This document shows positions 33,396 to 42,763 of a DNA stretch of 64,000 bases, in pieces. Under the pieces are notes generated by a model. It was not told where the DNA came from. It made no database searches and worked only from the letters and a program-made list of their open reading frames with translations. Every line of letters starts with the position of its first letter. Position 1 is the first letter of the stretch. A program made the translations under genes and the position numbers. Origin of the DNA: Chitinophaga polysaccharea (GTDB taxonomy: Bacteria; Bacteroidota; Bacteroidia; Chitinophagales; Chitinophagaceae); assembly GCF_902150045.1 (NCBI RefSeq), contig NZ_CABFVU010000002.1, positions 422,001-486,000 on the forward strand, written 5' to 3'.

Positions 33396-34730
33396 TCAAA
33401 TTTTAAGGCCGTCTGCGGTGATCAGCATGATCATGAGATCCATCACATTAGTTTGAGTAGGGCCTGTAATCATTAGTCCGCCTGCCTTTGAGAAGAAATG
33501 CCATGCGTCGTTCCGTTGCAGGAAACTATTTGGATCGAGCTGCATTTTCCCGGCATTTTTTATCGTTGATGCATCTACGATCGCTCCTGCAGCATTGGTA
33601 GGGCCATCGCTGCCGTCTGTACCGCCACTTAAAAAGGTGAGGAAGGGATAAGGCTCAAGTGCAATGCCTGCTGCCAGTGCCAGTTGTTGATTCCGGCCAC
33701 CAAGGCCATTTCCGGTCACTTCCACGGTGGTTTCCCCGCCAGCCAGCAAACAGGCAGGCAGAGGTCCGTTGTATCTGAGCGCGGTTTGCACCAGGTCAGC
33801 AGCTACAGCATGTACATCTCCTGTAACAGTATCAGAGAGCAATACAGGATGATAACCCAGGTCCCTGGCCTTTTCTGCAGCTGCTTCCAATGCGATGCGG
33901 TTGGTGCCGGTAAGGTAGTTATGTGTATGCAGCAGTGAAGGGTCGCCCGGCTTGGGCGTTTCCGGGATCCTTCCTGCCACACCGTTTTCGATGTGTTGAA
34001 GAAGGTGCGTTGAAATTTTTTCAGTGAGATGATATTTGCGGAGTACCTCCATAGTATCTGAAAACGTAGATGGATCGGCCACTGTAGGCCCGGAGCCTAT
34101 TACGCTGAGGTCATCGCCCACTACATCGCTGAGCACAAGGGTGCATAACGTTGCCGGGTATATGCTCCTGGCCAGTAGCCCTCCCTTGATGCCGGAAAGA
34201 TGCTTTCGTACCGTATTCATTTCGCGGATATCTGCGCCGCTTTTCAGCAGCGCTTCAAACAACTGTTGTACTTCAGTTAGACTGCTGTGAGCCGGTACAT
34301 CCGCCAGCAGTGCAGAGGCGCCGCCGGAAAGCAAAAAGATAACCAGGTCGTTTGGCTGTACTTTTGCCGCCATCTCCAGCAATTTAACGGAAGCGGCTAC
34401 ACTTTGTTCGTCGGGCACCGGGTGGCCTGCCTCTACCAGTTCCACCTGCTGTAACGGTAACGCATGTCCGTATTTTGTAACTACCATTCCCTGCAAAGAA
34501 AAGTGCCCGGCAAGGAGGCTTTCCAGCTCCTGTGCCATTGCGGCGGCAGCTTTCCCCGCTCCCATGATCCAAACAACCGCGTGCTCCGCGATGGCGTAGC
34601 TATCTCCCGAAATATTAATAACCCGGGAGGCAGGCATTACCTGTACATTTTTCCTGATGAGCTGTTGCGGATGTACCGCAGCAACGCCCTGCATGAAAAT
34701 ATCTTTTATATCGGCAGTTGTGTTGATCAT
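33396..34730 (-). CDS. Glycerate 2-kinase, DUF4147/MOFRL family
   Basis: A 444-residue protein from ATG 34730 (34742 is an alternative; the longer frame to 34772 would run through a terminator hairpin). The N-terminal DUF4147 domain shows VVWIMGAGKAAAAMAQELES and VIFLLSGGASALLADVPAHS. The C-terminal MOFRL domain shows ACLLAGGETTVEVTGNGLGG followed by RNQQLALAAG. Such enzymes phosphorylate glycerate to 2-phosphoglycerate. It is adjacent to uxuA on the same strand, so it may serve tartronate- or uronate-derived glycerate. Confidence 0.9.
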   Translation of the reverse strand: MINTTADIKDIFMQGVAAVHPQQLIRKNVQVMPASRVINISGDSYAIAEHAVVWIMGAGKAAAAMAQELESLLAGHFSLQGMVVTKYGHALPLQQVELVEAGHPVPDEQSVAASVKLLEMAAKVQPNDLVIFLLSGGASALLADVPAHSSLTEVQQLFEALLKSGADIREMNTVRKHLSGIKGGLLARSIYPATLCTLVLSDVVGDDLSVIGSGPTVADPSTFSDTMEVLRKYHLTEKISTHLLQHIENGVAGRIPETPKPGDPSLLHTHNYLTGTNRIALEAAAEKARDLGYHPVLLSDTVTGDVHAVAADLVQTALRYNGPLPACLLAGGETTVEVTGNGLGGRNQQLALAAGIALEPYPFLTFLSGGTDGSDGPTNAAGAIVDASTIKNAGKMQLDPNSFLQRNDAWHFFSKAGGLMITGPTQTNVMDLMIMLITADGLKI

Positions 34731-34742
34731 ATTAACAGGCAT

Positions 34743-34769
34743 AAAAAAAGCAGTGAGATAACTCACTGC
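34743..34769 (-). terminator. Intrinsic terminator of the Spy-like gene
   Basis: Perfect 8-bp stem GCAGTGAG (34750-34757) / CTCACTGC (34762-34769), followed on the minus strand by T7 (34749-34743). It ends one base before a possible glycerate kinase start. Confidence 0.85.
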
Positions 34770-34792
34770 CAATATTTTTCAAGTTAAGAAAT

Positions 34793-35236
34793 TTATCGTT
34801 GCTGGGTGGAATCCCTGGCTTCCTTCTTTTGCCGCTTTTTTTCCATTCTTTGTTCCAGTTGTTCCTTTTTATTCATCTCCCAGTCGTTCCACTTTTTATA
34901 CTGTGCGGGCGTAAAAACGCTTTTAAAGCGCTGGCTGCGTTCTGAATCCAGTGCTTTAAACTGGGTCATACGTTCCTTTTTGGTGAGGGAAGGATTGTTT
35001 TTTATTGCATCCATCCGGCGCACAATATCCTGGTTGATCACGAGGATCTTTTTTTCCTGGTCTTTGTTCAGATTTACCTTGTGAGAAATCTTGTCCGTAA
35101 TTTTATCGGCTCTCCCTTCTGCCGTCCAGCGGCCTCTTGTGCCGGAAGTATCCTTTACCTGGGCATTGGCGGTGAAGGCAGTTGCCGCAAAGAAAACGGA
35201 GAGCAGCATCCATGTATAAACAGAAATAAACTTCAT
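34793..35236 (-). CDS. Periplasmic Spy/CpxP-like small protein
   Basis: ATG 35236 gives 147 residues with a signal peptide (KFISVYTWMLLSVFFAATAF, cleaved near ANAQ). The mature part is highly charged and helical: VNLNKDQEKKILVINQDIVR, a 30-residue spacing, then FTPAQYKKWNDWE. Two LxxxQ-type repeats of this kind are typical of Spy/CpxP-related periplasmic chaperones. The tail is very basic (KKRQKKEARD). Family assignment is by pattern only; it could be a DUF without chaperone activity. Ends with a clear terminator. Confidence 0.65.
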   Translation of the reverse strand: MKFISVYTWMLLSVFFAATAFTANAQVKDTSGTRGRWTAEGRADKITDKISHKVNLNKDQEKKILVINQDIVRRMDAIKNNPSLTKKERMTQFKALDSERSQRFKSVFTPAQYKKWNDWEMNKKEQLEQRMEKKRQKKEARDSTQQR

Positions 35237-35424
35237 AGTCAGCAAGTATTATACGAATTTAAACAAACTTAAGCTGTAAACCTTTTTCAAATTATCCCTT
35301 TTTCGTGTGAATGCAAAATACACCTACCACTCATAAAAAATATGCCGTTTTATTTATTCCCGCCTTAATGATTTATTACATTTAGCGGATCAACTGAATC
35401 TGAACCGAAAAAATAAAGATTTAC

Positions 35425-38400
35425 ATGAAAAAAGCTTTTGAGAACCCCGGAGCAGCCCTGCTGTTACGGCGTATTACCTATGCTATGAAGCGGCACCGCG
35501 GTAAACTGCTATTACTGGCCCTGTTAGCAACCGGTGCTGTGGCCAGCGCCCAGGAAACCTTCCCGGTAAACGGGATCGCCGATCCCCGCGAAGGATGCTT
35601 CGCTTTTACGCACGCTACCCTTGTAAAAGACCCGCAAACCACTCTTAACGATGCCACGCTGGTGATCCGCGACGGGAAAATAGTGTCGGCCGGTACCTCG
35701 GCAGCTATACCAAAAGATGCGGTGATAGTGGATTGTAAGGGAAAGTATATTTATCCTTCCTTCGTAGATATTTCCAGTAATTATGGCTTATCGGAGCCCA
35801 AAAGAGGAGGTTCTCCATGGAATGCGGCTCCGCAGTTCCTGTCTAACACCAAAGGCGCATATGGCTGGAACCAGGCTATCAGAAGCGAAGTAAATGCCGT
35901 GGATCTTTTTGCAGTAAATGATGGAAAGGCCGCGCCTCTCCGGGAAGCGGGCTTTGGCGCCGTGCTTACCCATCAGCCGGATGGCATTGCCCGTGGCACG
36001 GCAGCGCTGGTAAGCCTGGCTGCTACCAGGGAAAACAAAGCCGTTATCCTGGAAAAAGCAGCAGCAGCCTATTCGTTCGATAAAGGCAGTTCCACCCAGA
36101 ATTACCCGAACTCTCTCATGGGCTGTATCGCCCTGTTGCGGCAAACTTACCTGGATGCCCAGTGGTATAAGACCCGGCCCGCAAAAGAAGGCGTGAACCT
36201 TAGCCTGGAAGCATGGAATGCCAGCCAGCAGTTGCCCCAGCTGTTTGAAGTTACTGATAAATGGGACGCGCTTCGCGCAGATAAAATCGGCGACGAGTTT
36301 GGAGTACAGTATATTATCAGGGCCAGTGGTAATGAATACCAGCGCATCAGCGAAATGACCGCTACTAAAGCGGCTTTCGTATTGCCGCTTAATTTCCCCG
36401 GCGCTATTGATATGGAAGATCCCGCAGACGCCCGCTACGTTTCGCTGGCCGACATGAAGCACTGGGAAATGGCCCCCGGTGAGCCTGCTGCGTTTGAAAA
36501 GGCAGGTATCCCCTTTTGTTTAACTGCTGCTGATCTGAAAGATGTAAAACAATTCATGGCCAATGTGCGGAAAGCCATCAGTTATGGCCTCAGCGAACAA
36601 AAAGCACTGGAGGCATTAACCAGAACACCGGCCACCCTCATAAAGGCTTATGATAAAGTAGGCAGCCTGGAACCCGGTAAACTGGCCAACTTCCTCATTA
36701 CCTCAGGCCCCGTTTTTAACGAAAAAACCATTCTTTACCAGAACTGGGTTCAAGGTAACCGCTATACCATTAAAGCCGATGGCTGGAATGATATCCGCGG
36801 TATCTATACCGTAAACCTCAGTCCAGGCGGCAGCTACTCTGTAGAAGTGAGAGGCACTGCTACCGCACCTTTACTGTCTGTTTTACAGAAAGACACCCTT
36901 CCAGGGCGTATTGATGTAAACGGGAAGCTGGTAACATTGTCACTCCCACTGGCTAAAAACAGTAAAAGCAATGTGCGTCTCAGTGGTATTATCGGTGATA
37001 ACAGCTGGACAGGTACTGGTGCCGACACCAGCGGCAACCCTGTAAAATGGACAGCAGTATTTGTAAAGGCAGCTCCTGAAAAAGCAGATTCAATAAAGAA
37101 GGAAACACCCCTGGCCACTGGCCCGGTGTATTACCCGTTTAATGGTTATGGCTGGGAAAAATTGCCATCTCCACAAGACCTGCTGATTAAAAATGCCACC
37201 GTATGGACCAGCGAAAAAGAAGGAATACTGGAAAATACAGACGTTTTGGTCCGCAATGGTAAAATCGCCCAGGTAGGTAAGAACCTTGCTGCCGGCAATG
37301 CCAGGGTGATAGATGGTACAGGAAAGCACCTGAGCGCCGGCATCATTGACGAGCATTCGCATATTGCACTCAGCAGGGGAGTGAATGAATCATCGCAGTC
37401 CGTTACTGCAGAGGTGCGGATCGCCGATGTATTAAATCCTGACGATATCAATATTTACCGTCAGCTGAGCGGTGGCGTAACGGCCTCTCATTTGCTGCAT
37501 GGCAGCGCTAACGCCATCGGTGGCCAGTCACAGCTGATCAAGCTACGCTGGGGACAAAATGCGGAAGCCCTGAAAGTAACCAACTGGGATCCCTTCATCA
37601 AGTTTGCATTAGGCGAAAATGTGAAGCAATCCAACTGGGGCGAACGTAATACTGTACGTTTCCCGCAAACAAGGATGGGAGTAGAGCAGATCTATACAGA
37701 TGCGTTTACCCGTGCGCTTGATTATGAAAAACAGGGCTCCGGCAAGCGCCGTGACCTGGAACTGGACGCCCTTGTGGAAATATTGCATCAGAAACGTTTT
37801 ATTACCTGCCACTCTTATGTGCAAAGTGAAATCAATATGCTCATGCATGTGGCAGACAGCTTCCACTTTAAAGTGAATACTTTCACCCATATCCTCGAGG
37901 GATATAAAGTAGCCGATAAAATGAAAGCGCATGGAGCAGGTGCAGGTACCTTTGCCGACTGGTGGGCTTATAAAATGGAAGTGCAGGACGCTATTCCCTA
38001 CAATGCCGCTATTATGGAAGGAGTGGGCGTGCTCACTGCCATTAACTCTGATGATGCGGAAATGGCGCGGCGTCTGAACCAGGAAGCCGCCAAAAGCATT
38101 AAATACGGCGGCATGAAAGAAGAAGAAGCCATCAGGCTGATCACCATCAATCCTGCTAAACTGCTGCATGTAGACAGTCATATGGGCAGCATCAAAGCGG
38201 GTAAGGATGCCGACCTGGTATTGTGGAGCGACAACCCGCTGAGCATTTATGCCAAAGCCGAAAAGACCATTGTGGATGGTATCGTGGAGTTTGACCGCGA
38301 TTACGATTTACAGCTGCGCAAGCGTATAGCAGCAGAGCGCAACCGTCTTACCCAACTGCTGCTCGGGGAAAAGAAAAAAGGTACCCCTACCCGGAAGGCT

Positions 38401-38472
38401 GAACTGGTGGCGGAAGAAATATATCATTGTGAAGATCTGCAGGGAGGACATCAGCAGGCTATTGGTAACTAA
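35425..38472 (+). CDS. Secreted two-domain amidohydrolase
   Basis: A 1015-residue protein, more than twice the usual amidohydrolase length. The signal peptide follows a second Met (35485: KRHRGKLLLLALLATGAVAS), a plausible alternative start. Domain 1 (about 45-475) keeps the fold edges (LVIRDGKIVSAGTSAAIPKD) but where the metal HxH should be reads IYPSFVDISSNYG. Domain 2 (about 585-1000) has GIIDEHSHIALSRG with HxH, ITCHSYVQ, FTHILEGY and NSDDAEMARR, so it can bind the metal pair. Likely one active and one degenerate half; substrate unknown (imidazolonepropionase/dipeptidase-like). Operon with the next gene, 18 bp apart. Confidence 0.85.
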   Translation: MKKAFENPGAALLLRRITYAMKRHRGKLLLLALLATGAVASAQETFPVNGIADPREGCFAFTHATLVKDPQTTLNDATLVIRDGKIVSAGTSAAIPKDAVIVDCKGKYIYPSFVDISSNYGLSEPKRGGSPWNAAPQFLSNTKGAYGWNQAIRSEVNAVDLFAVNDGKAAPLREAGFGAVLTHQPDGIARGTAALVSLAATRENKAVILEKAAAAYSFDKGSSTQNYPNSLMGCIALLRQTYLDAQWYKTRPAKEGVNLSLEAWNASQQLPQLFEVTDKWDALRADKIGDEFGVQYIIRASGNEYQRISEMTATKAAFVLPLNFPGAIDMEDPADARYVSLADMKHWEMAPGEPAAFEKAGIPFCLTAADLKDVKQFMANVRKAISYGLSEQKALEALTRTPATLIKAYDKVGSLEPGKLANFLITSGPVFNEKTILYQNWVQGNRYTIKADGWNDIRGIYTVNLSPGGSYSVEVRGTATAPLLSVLQKDTLPGRIDVNGKLVTLSLPLAKNSKSNVRLSGIIGDNSWTGTGADTSGNPVKWTAVFVKAAPEKADSIKKETPLATGPVYYPFNGYGWEKLPSPQDLLIKNATVWTSEKEGILENTDVLVRNGKIAQVGKNLAAGNARVIDGTGKHLSAGIIDEHSHIALSRGVNESSQSVTAEVRIADVLNPDDINIYRQLSGGVTASHLLHGSANAIGGQSQLIKLRWGQNAEALKVTNWDPFIKFALGENVKQSNWGERNTVRFPQTRMGVEQIYTDAFTRALDYEKQGSGKRRDLELDALVEILHQKRFITCHSYVQSEINMLMHVADSFHFKVNTFTHILEGYKVADKMKAHGAGAGTFADWWAYKMEVQDAIPYNAAIMEGVGVLTAINSDDAEMARRLNQEAAKSIKYGGMKEEEAIRLITINPAKLLHVDSHMGSIKAGKDADLVLWSDNPLSIYAKAEKTIVDGIVEFDRDYDLQLRKRIAAERNRLTQLLLGEKKKGTPTRKAELVAEEIYHCEDLQGGHQQAIGN

Positions 38473-38490
38473 TTTTTTAAGCACCGCTAA

Positions 38491-39780
38491 ATGCAACAAG
38501 CGATGAGAAAACAATTGATTTTATTAAGCCTGGTACTGGGAGCGTATGCTGCCCGGGCGCAGGAAACGATATCTCCGGCGGGTCCGCAAAATAAACCCGT
38601 ATACCTCACCAATGCCACTATTCATGTAGGTAACGGACAGGTAATTGAAAATGGTTCCATTGCTTTCAGCAAAGGGAAAATTACTGCAGTAGGCGCTAAC
38701 ATTCCCGCCGCCGGTGGAGATGCCACCATACTGGATATGAAAGGGCAACATATATACCCCGGCATTATCGCACCCGAATCCAACCTGGGGCTGGTAGAGT
38801 TTGAGAGTGTACGTGCTACGATCGATGCACGCGAAGTAGGGGAAATAAATCCTTCCGTACGTTCCATCATTGCGTATAATGCAGATTCCAAAGTAATCAA
38901 TACATTGCGCTCCAACGGGATATTGCTGGCGCAGGTAACACCGGAGGGAGGCATCATCAGCGGCGTTTCTTCCGTGGTACAGCTGGATGCCTGGAACTGG
39001 GAAGATGCCGCCTATAAAACAGACAATGCACTGCACTTTTTTATGCCCCGTGTATCACCTGTTGGCGGTGGCCCTGGCTCACCCGACCGGTTGAAGGTGG
39101 CAATGGAACAAATAGAAGCGGTGAAAACATTTTTCCGTGAGGCTAAAGCTTATCAGCAGGAAGGTAAACACACCGCTACCAACCTGAAATTTGAATCGAT
39201 GCGGAAGCTGTTTACAAAGGAGCAAAAGCTGTTTATCCATTGCGATCTGGTAAAGGAAATGCTGATAGCGACAGACTTTGCCAAAGAATTTCAGCTCGAT
39301 GTAGTGATTGTGGGTGGAACAGATTCCTGGCTTATTGCGGATATCCTGAAGCAGCATAATATCCCGGTGGTACTGGCTCAACCGCATGCTTTGCCGGTAA
39401 TGCAGGATGATGATGTAGATCAGCCCTACAAAACAGCAGCGCAATTGCAGAAAACAGGCGTATTGTTTTGTTTAAGCAATGAAGGGTTCTGGCAGCAACG
39501 TAACCTGGGTTTTGAAGCCGGTACTGCAAGTACTTATGGGTTAACAAAGGAAGAAGCATTGTCGGCCGTTACGCTTAATGCCGCCAAAATACTGGGGATC
39601 GATAAAACAACAGGCTCTCTTGAAGCCGGCAAGGACGCAAATATTGCGGTGAGTACCGGTGATATTCTTGATATGAAGTCGAGTGTAATTACGCGTGCAT
39701 TTATCCAGGGAAGGGAAATAAACCTGGATAATAAGCAGAAACAGTTATACGAAAAGTATGAGAAGAAGTATGGATTGTAA
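38491..39780 (+). CDS. Secreted amidohydrolase-like protein without HxH motif
   Basis: A 429-residue protein with a signal peptide (start at 38491 or at ATG 38503; RKQLILLSLVLGAYAARAQ). It has the amidohydrolase frame (IENGSIAFSKGKITAVGANI, C-terminal GSLEAGKDANIAVSTGDILD), but the metal site strand reads YPGIIAPESNLGLVEF with no HxH, as in domain 1 of the protein encoded just upstream. IHCDLVKEM and LAQPHALPV keep single His residues. It may be a non-catalytic partner that pairs with the preceding protein. Confidence 0.82.
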   Translation: MQQAMRKQLILLSLVLGAYAARAQETISPAGPQNKPVYLTNATIHVGNGQVIENGSIAFSKGKITAVGANIPAAGGDATILDMKGQHIYPGIIAPESNLGLVEFESVRATIDAREVGEINPSVRSIIAYNADSKVINTLRSNGILLAQVTPEGGIISGVSSVVQLDAWNWEDAAYKTDNALHFFMPRVSPVGGGPGSPDRLKVAMEQIEAVKTFFREAKAYQQEGKHTATNLKFESMRKLFTKEQKLFIHCDLVKEMLIATDFAKEFQLDVVIVGGTDSWLIADILKQHNIPVVLAQPHALPVMQDDDVDQPYKTAAQLQKTGVLFCLSNEGFWQQRNLGFEAGTASTYGLTKEEALSAVTLNAAKILGIDKTTGSLEAGKDANIAVSTGDILDMKSSVITRAFIQGREINLDNKQKQLYEKYEKKYGL

Positions 39781-39814
39781 GCAAAGTTTGTTTTGCTGCT
39801 GATATATTTGATTT

Positions 39815-39874
39815 AAAGAGAAGAGGGAAGATAAAAAGCGGATAATTGCTTTTATCTTCCCTCTTCTCTTTTTA
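39815..39874. terminator. Long bidirectional terminator hairpin
   Basis: Arms of about 25 bp: AAAGAGAAGAGGGAAGATAA then AAAGC (39815-39839) and its complement at 39848-39871, with one base missing, then a T-tract. It lies between the amidohydrolase and tyrS genes. The core GGGAAGATAAAAAGC resembles the inner motif of the palindromic repeats (AGGGAGATAAAAGC). Confidence 0.85.
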
Positions 39875-39884
39875 TGATGAAGGT

Positions 39885-41165
39885 TTATACTGCCTTTACC
39901 AGGAAATAGCTTTTGCCTTTCTGCAGCAAAATATATTTATCTCTCAGTAATGAAGATGTATTTACGATCATGTCAATACCGGGAACTTTTATTTTGTTTA
40001 CGCTTACCCCCCCGCCCTGTACTGTTTTACGGGCTTCGCTTTTACTGGGGAAAATGCCTGTTTCAGCGAGCAGGCTTACAATATCCTTACCTGCTTCCAG
40101 GTCTGTTCTTGGTACCTCAAACTGGGGTACGCCATCCATCACATCGATCAGGTCAGATTCGGAAAGGGATAACAGTAATTCGGCAGTGTTTTTATTATAT
40201 AATATAGACGCTGCTTCTACTGCGAAGTTATAATTTTCTTCACCGTGAATAAATACCGTTACCTCTTTGGCAAGACGTTTCTGCAACAGTCGCTGCCCCG
40301 GATCTTTCCTGTGTTCTTCTATCAAAGCTTCCACCTCCGGTTGTTCCATGAAGGTGAATATTTTGATATAGCTTTCCGCATCCACATCGGTTGTTCTAAG
40401 CCAGAACTGGTAGAAAGCATAGGGAGAAGTACGTTTAGGATCAAGCCATACGGTGCCTTGTTCAGTTTTACCAAACTTGGTACCATCGGCTTTTTTGATC
40501 AGCGGACAGGTAAATGCGAATGCCTCGCCCCTTGCTTTACGGCGGATCAGCTCCGTGCCGGTAACAATGTTGCCCCACTGGTCTGAGCCACCCATCTGCA
40601 GCTTACAGTTTTTGGCGGTATATAAATGATAGAAATCGTAGCCCTGTATCAGTTGATAGGTGAATTCTGTGAATGACATCCCGTTGTCGCCTTCGATCCT
40701 TTTTTTAACAGAATCTTTGGCCATCATATAATTAACGGTGATATGTTTACCGGTATCGCGAATAAAGTCGAGGAAGGTAATGTGTTGAAACCAGTCGAAG
40801 TTATTCACCATTTCTGCTGCGTTTGGTTTTGCAGCATCAAAGTCGAGAAAGCGCTCCAGCTGGGCTTTGATACCGGCTACATTTTTTTGCAGGGTATCCA
40901 GGTCCAGCATTTTTCTTTCTTCCGCTTTAAAAGAGGGGTCGCCTACCATTCCGGTAGCGCCACCCACCAGCGCCAGGGGTTTATGTCCTGCCTTTTGCAG
41001 ATGCACCAGTAACAGGATGGGAACCAGGCTGCCGATGTGCAACGACTCTGCGGTTGGATCAAAACCAATATACGCAGTGGTCATTTCCTTTTTCAGTTGC
41101 TCTTCCGTGCCAGGCATCATATCCTGTAGCATACCCCGCCAGCGCAGTTCATCTATCAGATTCAT
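39885..41165 (-). CDS. tyrS: Tyrosyl-tRNA synthetase
   Basis: A 426-residue class I synthetase. The HIGH-type motif is in [11 protein letters not shown], the tyrosine pocket in [20 protein letters not shown] followed by [13 protein letters not shown], and the KMSKS-type loop reads [13 protein letters not shown]-terminal S4 RNA-binding domain starts [20 protein letters not shown]. It charges tRNA-Tyr in the cytoplasm. Length and domain order are normal. A -7 box (TAGGTTTG, minus strand) lies at 41186-41193, about 20 bp before the start. Confidence 0.97.
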   Translation of the reverse strand: MNLIDELRWRGMLQDMMPGTEEQLKKEMTTAYIGFDPTAESLHIGSLVPILLLVHLQKAGHKPLALVGGATGMVGDPSFKAEERKMLDLDTLQKNVAGIKAQLERFLDFDAAKPNAAEMVNNFDWFQHITFLDFIRDTGKHITVNYMMAKDSVKKRIEGDNGMSFTEFTYQLIQGYDFYHLYTAKNCKLQMGGSDQWGNIVTGTELIRRKARGEAFAFTCPLIKKADGTKFGKTEQGTVWLDPKRTSPYAFYQFWLRTTDVDAESYIKIFTFMEQPEVEALIEEHRKDPGQRLLQKRLAKEVTVFIHGEENYNFAVEAASILYNKNTAELLLSLSESDLIDVMDGVPQFEVPRTDLEAGKDIVSLLAETGIFPSKSEARKTVQGGGVSVNKIKVPGIDMIVNTSSLLRDKYILLQKGKSYFLVKAV

Positions 41166-41185
41166 GATTTTAATAATAATTTTTG

Positions 41186-41193
41186 CAAACCTA
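41186..41193 (-). promoter_or_regulatory. -7 box for tyrS
   Basis: TAGGTTTG on the minus strand, an exact TAnnTTTG match, 20 bp upstream of the tyrS ATG; no matching -33 TTTG was seen. Confidence 0.5.
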
Positions 41194-41344
41194 CATAAAA
41201 TTCACAGGATTCGCCCATTTTAGGGATTCCTGGCTGGTATAACAAATATCTATGTAAATTTATAAAGAAGACCGGCCTTTAGTACCCAGCTACAGCCGGA
41301 GAAGCATGTGACAAAATTCTTTCTTACCCCAAACCAGGTATATT

Positions 41345-41786
41345 ATGAAAAAAGCTTTTATTTTTTTTTGTTGTGCTGTGCTTTGCAGTACCGGTGCTGG
41401 CACAGGATTGCAAGGGATACTATTATCTGCTTAATAATGCAGAAATTGAAATGTCCATTTTCGATGCGAAGGGAACTGCCAGCGGGAAAAGCGTTTATAA
41501 GGTTACCAATGTGCGCAGGGAAGCGGGTGGAACTGTGTCTGATTTTACAAATACATTTTACGATAAAAGCAATAAGCAGGTAACCTCCGGAACCGGGCAT
41601 TTTAAGTGCACTGGCAATGGCGTGTCCATAGATATGAATTTCCAGATGAAGATGATGGGGCAGGGGATTCCAATGAAATTGAGTGCAGTGGAATGGTTTG
41701 CGCAGGATTTCGGACCGGTGAAAACCTTATCCAGTAAGGATGGGAAAGATATGGGAGGAACAATGATCACCGCATTGAAGAAATAA
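41345..41786 (+). CDS. Small secreted protein with frameshift in the signal peptide
   Basis: ATG 41345 is followed by A6 and T9 runs. In that frame the protein stops early (after about 30 codons). The frame that encodes the mature protein (AQDCKGYYYLLNNAEIEMSI onward) is open only from GTG 41373. One extra T in the T9 tract (41361-41369) would give a full signal peptide (KKAFIFFFVVLCFAVPVLAQ). So the gene is either off by slippage, a recent mutant, or the window has a homopolymer error. The mature part (about 120 residues) is beta-rich with a DUF3108-like look; no function is known. Confidence 0.65.
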
Positions 41787-41847
41787 AGCAAAGAGATGTA
41801 TTAAAAGTAAATCATCTTTTAACATGTTCCCATCAGGACCCGGATAA

Positions 41848-41888
41848 AAAGTGGCTGTCTTTTATTTCGGAGACAGCCACTTTCCTTT
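41848..41888. terminator. Bidirectional terminator between the small secreted gene and rfbD
   Basis: Perfect 13-bp stem AAAGTGGCTGTCT (41848-41860) / AGACAGCCACTTT (41871-41883) with A-rich sequence before and T-rich sequence after; it serves both convergent genes. Confidence 0.85.
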
Positions 41889-42754
41889 TAGCTATTTTTC
41901 AGGCATTTGGCCAGGCTATCCCTCCAGTAAGGGATGTTGAGGCCAAAAGTGCTTTTAATTTTTTCCTTATTCAATACGCTGTATGCGGGGCGTTTGGCAG
42001 CTGTTTTATACTTATCGGATGTAACGGGGTAGATAGCAGTAGTGGCGTTCGTCATTTCTTTGATAGCCACGGCGAAGTCGAACCAGCTGGTAACGCCTTC
42101 GTTGCTGTAATGATATACACCACCAATGGCAGTTTCGGGATTAGCTGCCTTGTATTGCAATATATCCAGGATGGCTTTGGCCAGGTCTCCCGCATAGGTA
42201 GGGGTGCCGGCCTGATCGAAAACCACATTCAGTTCCTGTTTTTCCTGCATCAGCTGCCGCATTCTTTTTACGAAGTTAACCGCGTATTCAGAGTAAAGCC
42301 AGGAGGTCCGCAATATAATAGTATCTGGATTGTAGCCTGCTGCAGCTGCCTCGCCACGTACTTTGGAGGCACCGTAGATGCTTTCCGGATCAGTTTCATC
42401 GTTTTCAGTATAAGGCACATTCTGTTTGCCACTGAACACATAATCCGTGGATATATGCACCAGTTGTGCCTTATGTTGTGCGCATATTTCAGCCAAACCC
42501 AGTACTGCCTGGAAGTTCAGCAGAAATGCCTTGTCTTCCTCTTCCTCAGCTTTATCCACTGCCGTATATGCTGCGCAGTTAATACATGCATCGATCTGCT
42601 GTGCAGAAAAATAGGCTGCCAGGGCGTCTGCATCAGTGATATCCAGGTCCTGGTAATCGGTATATAACAGGTTGAATTGCGGATAATCGCCTGCTACTTT
42701 TTGCAGGGCTTGTCCTAGTTGGCCATTTCCGCCGGTAACAAGAATATTCTTCAT
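41888..42754 (-). CDS. rfbD: dTDP-4-dehydrorhamnose reductase
   Basis: A 288-residue SDR-type reductase. It opens with the Rossmann glycine motif (ILVTGGNGQLGQALQKVAGD), and ISTDYVFSGKQNVPYTENDE plus the YGASK catalytic Tyr-Lys (SIYGASKVRGE) are standard. The enzyme makes dTDP-L-rhamnose from dTDP-4-keto-L-rhamnose, the last step of the pathway. It lies 9 bp after rfbC at the distal end of a minus-strand nucleotide-sugar operon. Length is typical. A terminator hairpin follows directly. Confidence 0.95.
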   Translation of the reverse strand: MKNILVTGGNGQLGQALQKVAGDYPQFNLLYTDYQDLDITDADALAAYFSAQQIDACINCAAYTAVDKAEEEEDKAFLLNFQAVLGLAEICAQHKAQLVHISTDYVFSGKQNVPYTENDETDPESIYGASKVRGEAAAAGYNPDTIILRTSWLYSEYAVNFVKRMRQLMQEKQELNVVFDQAGTPTYAGDLAKAILDILQYKAANPETAIGGVYHYSNEGVTSWFDFAVAIKEMTNATTAIYPVTSDKYKTAAKRPAYSVLNKEKIKSTFGLNIPYWRDSLAKCLKNS

Positions 42755-42763
42755 AGCAAATGA

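Noticed and set aside
34731..34772. Upstream start for the glycerate kinase at 34772
   Set aside because: The extension would translate through the GCAGTGAG/CTCACTGC terminator of the preceding gene; ATG 34730 (or 34742) is preferred.
37609..38181. 190-codon minus-strand ORF
   Set aside because: Antisense of the amidohydrolase metal-binding domain; explained by the sense codon bias.
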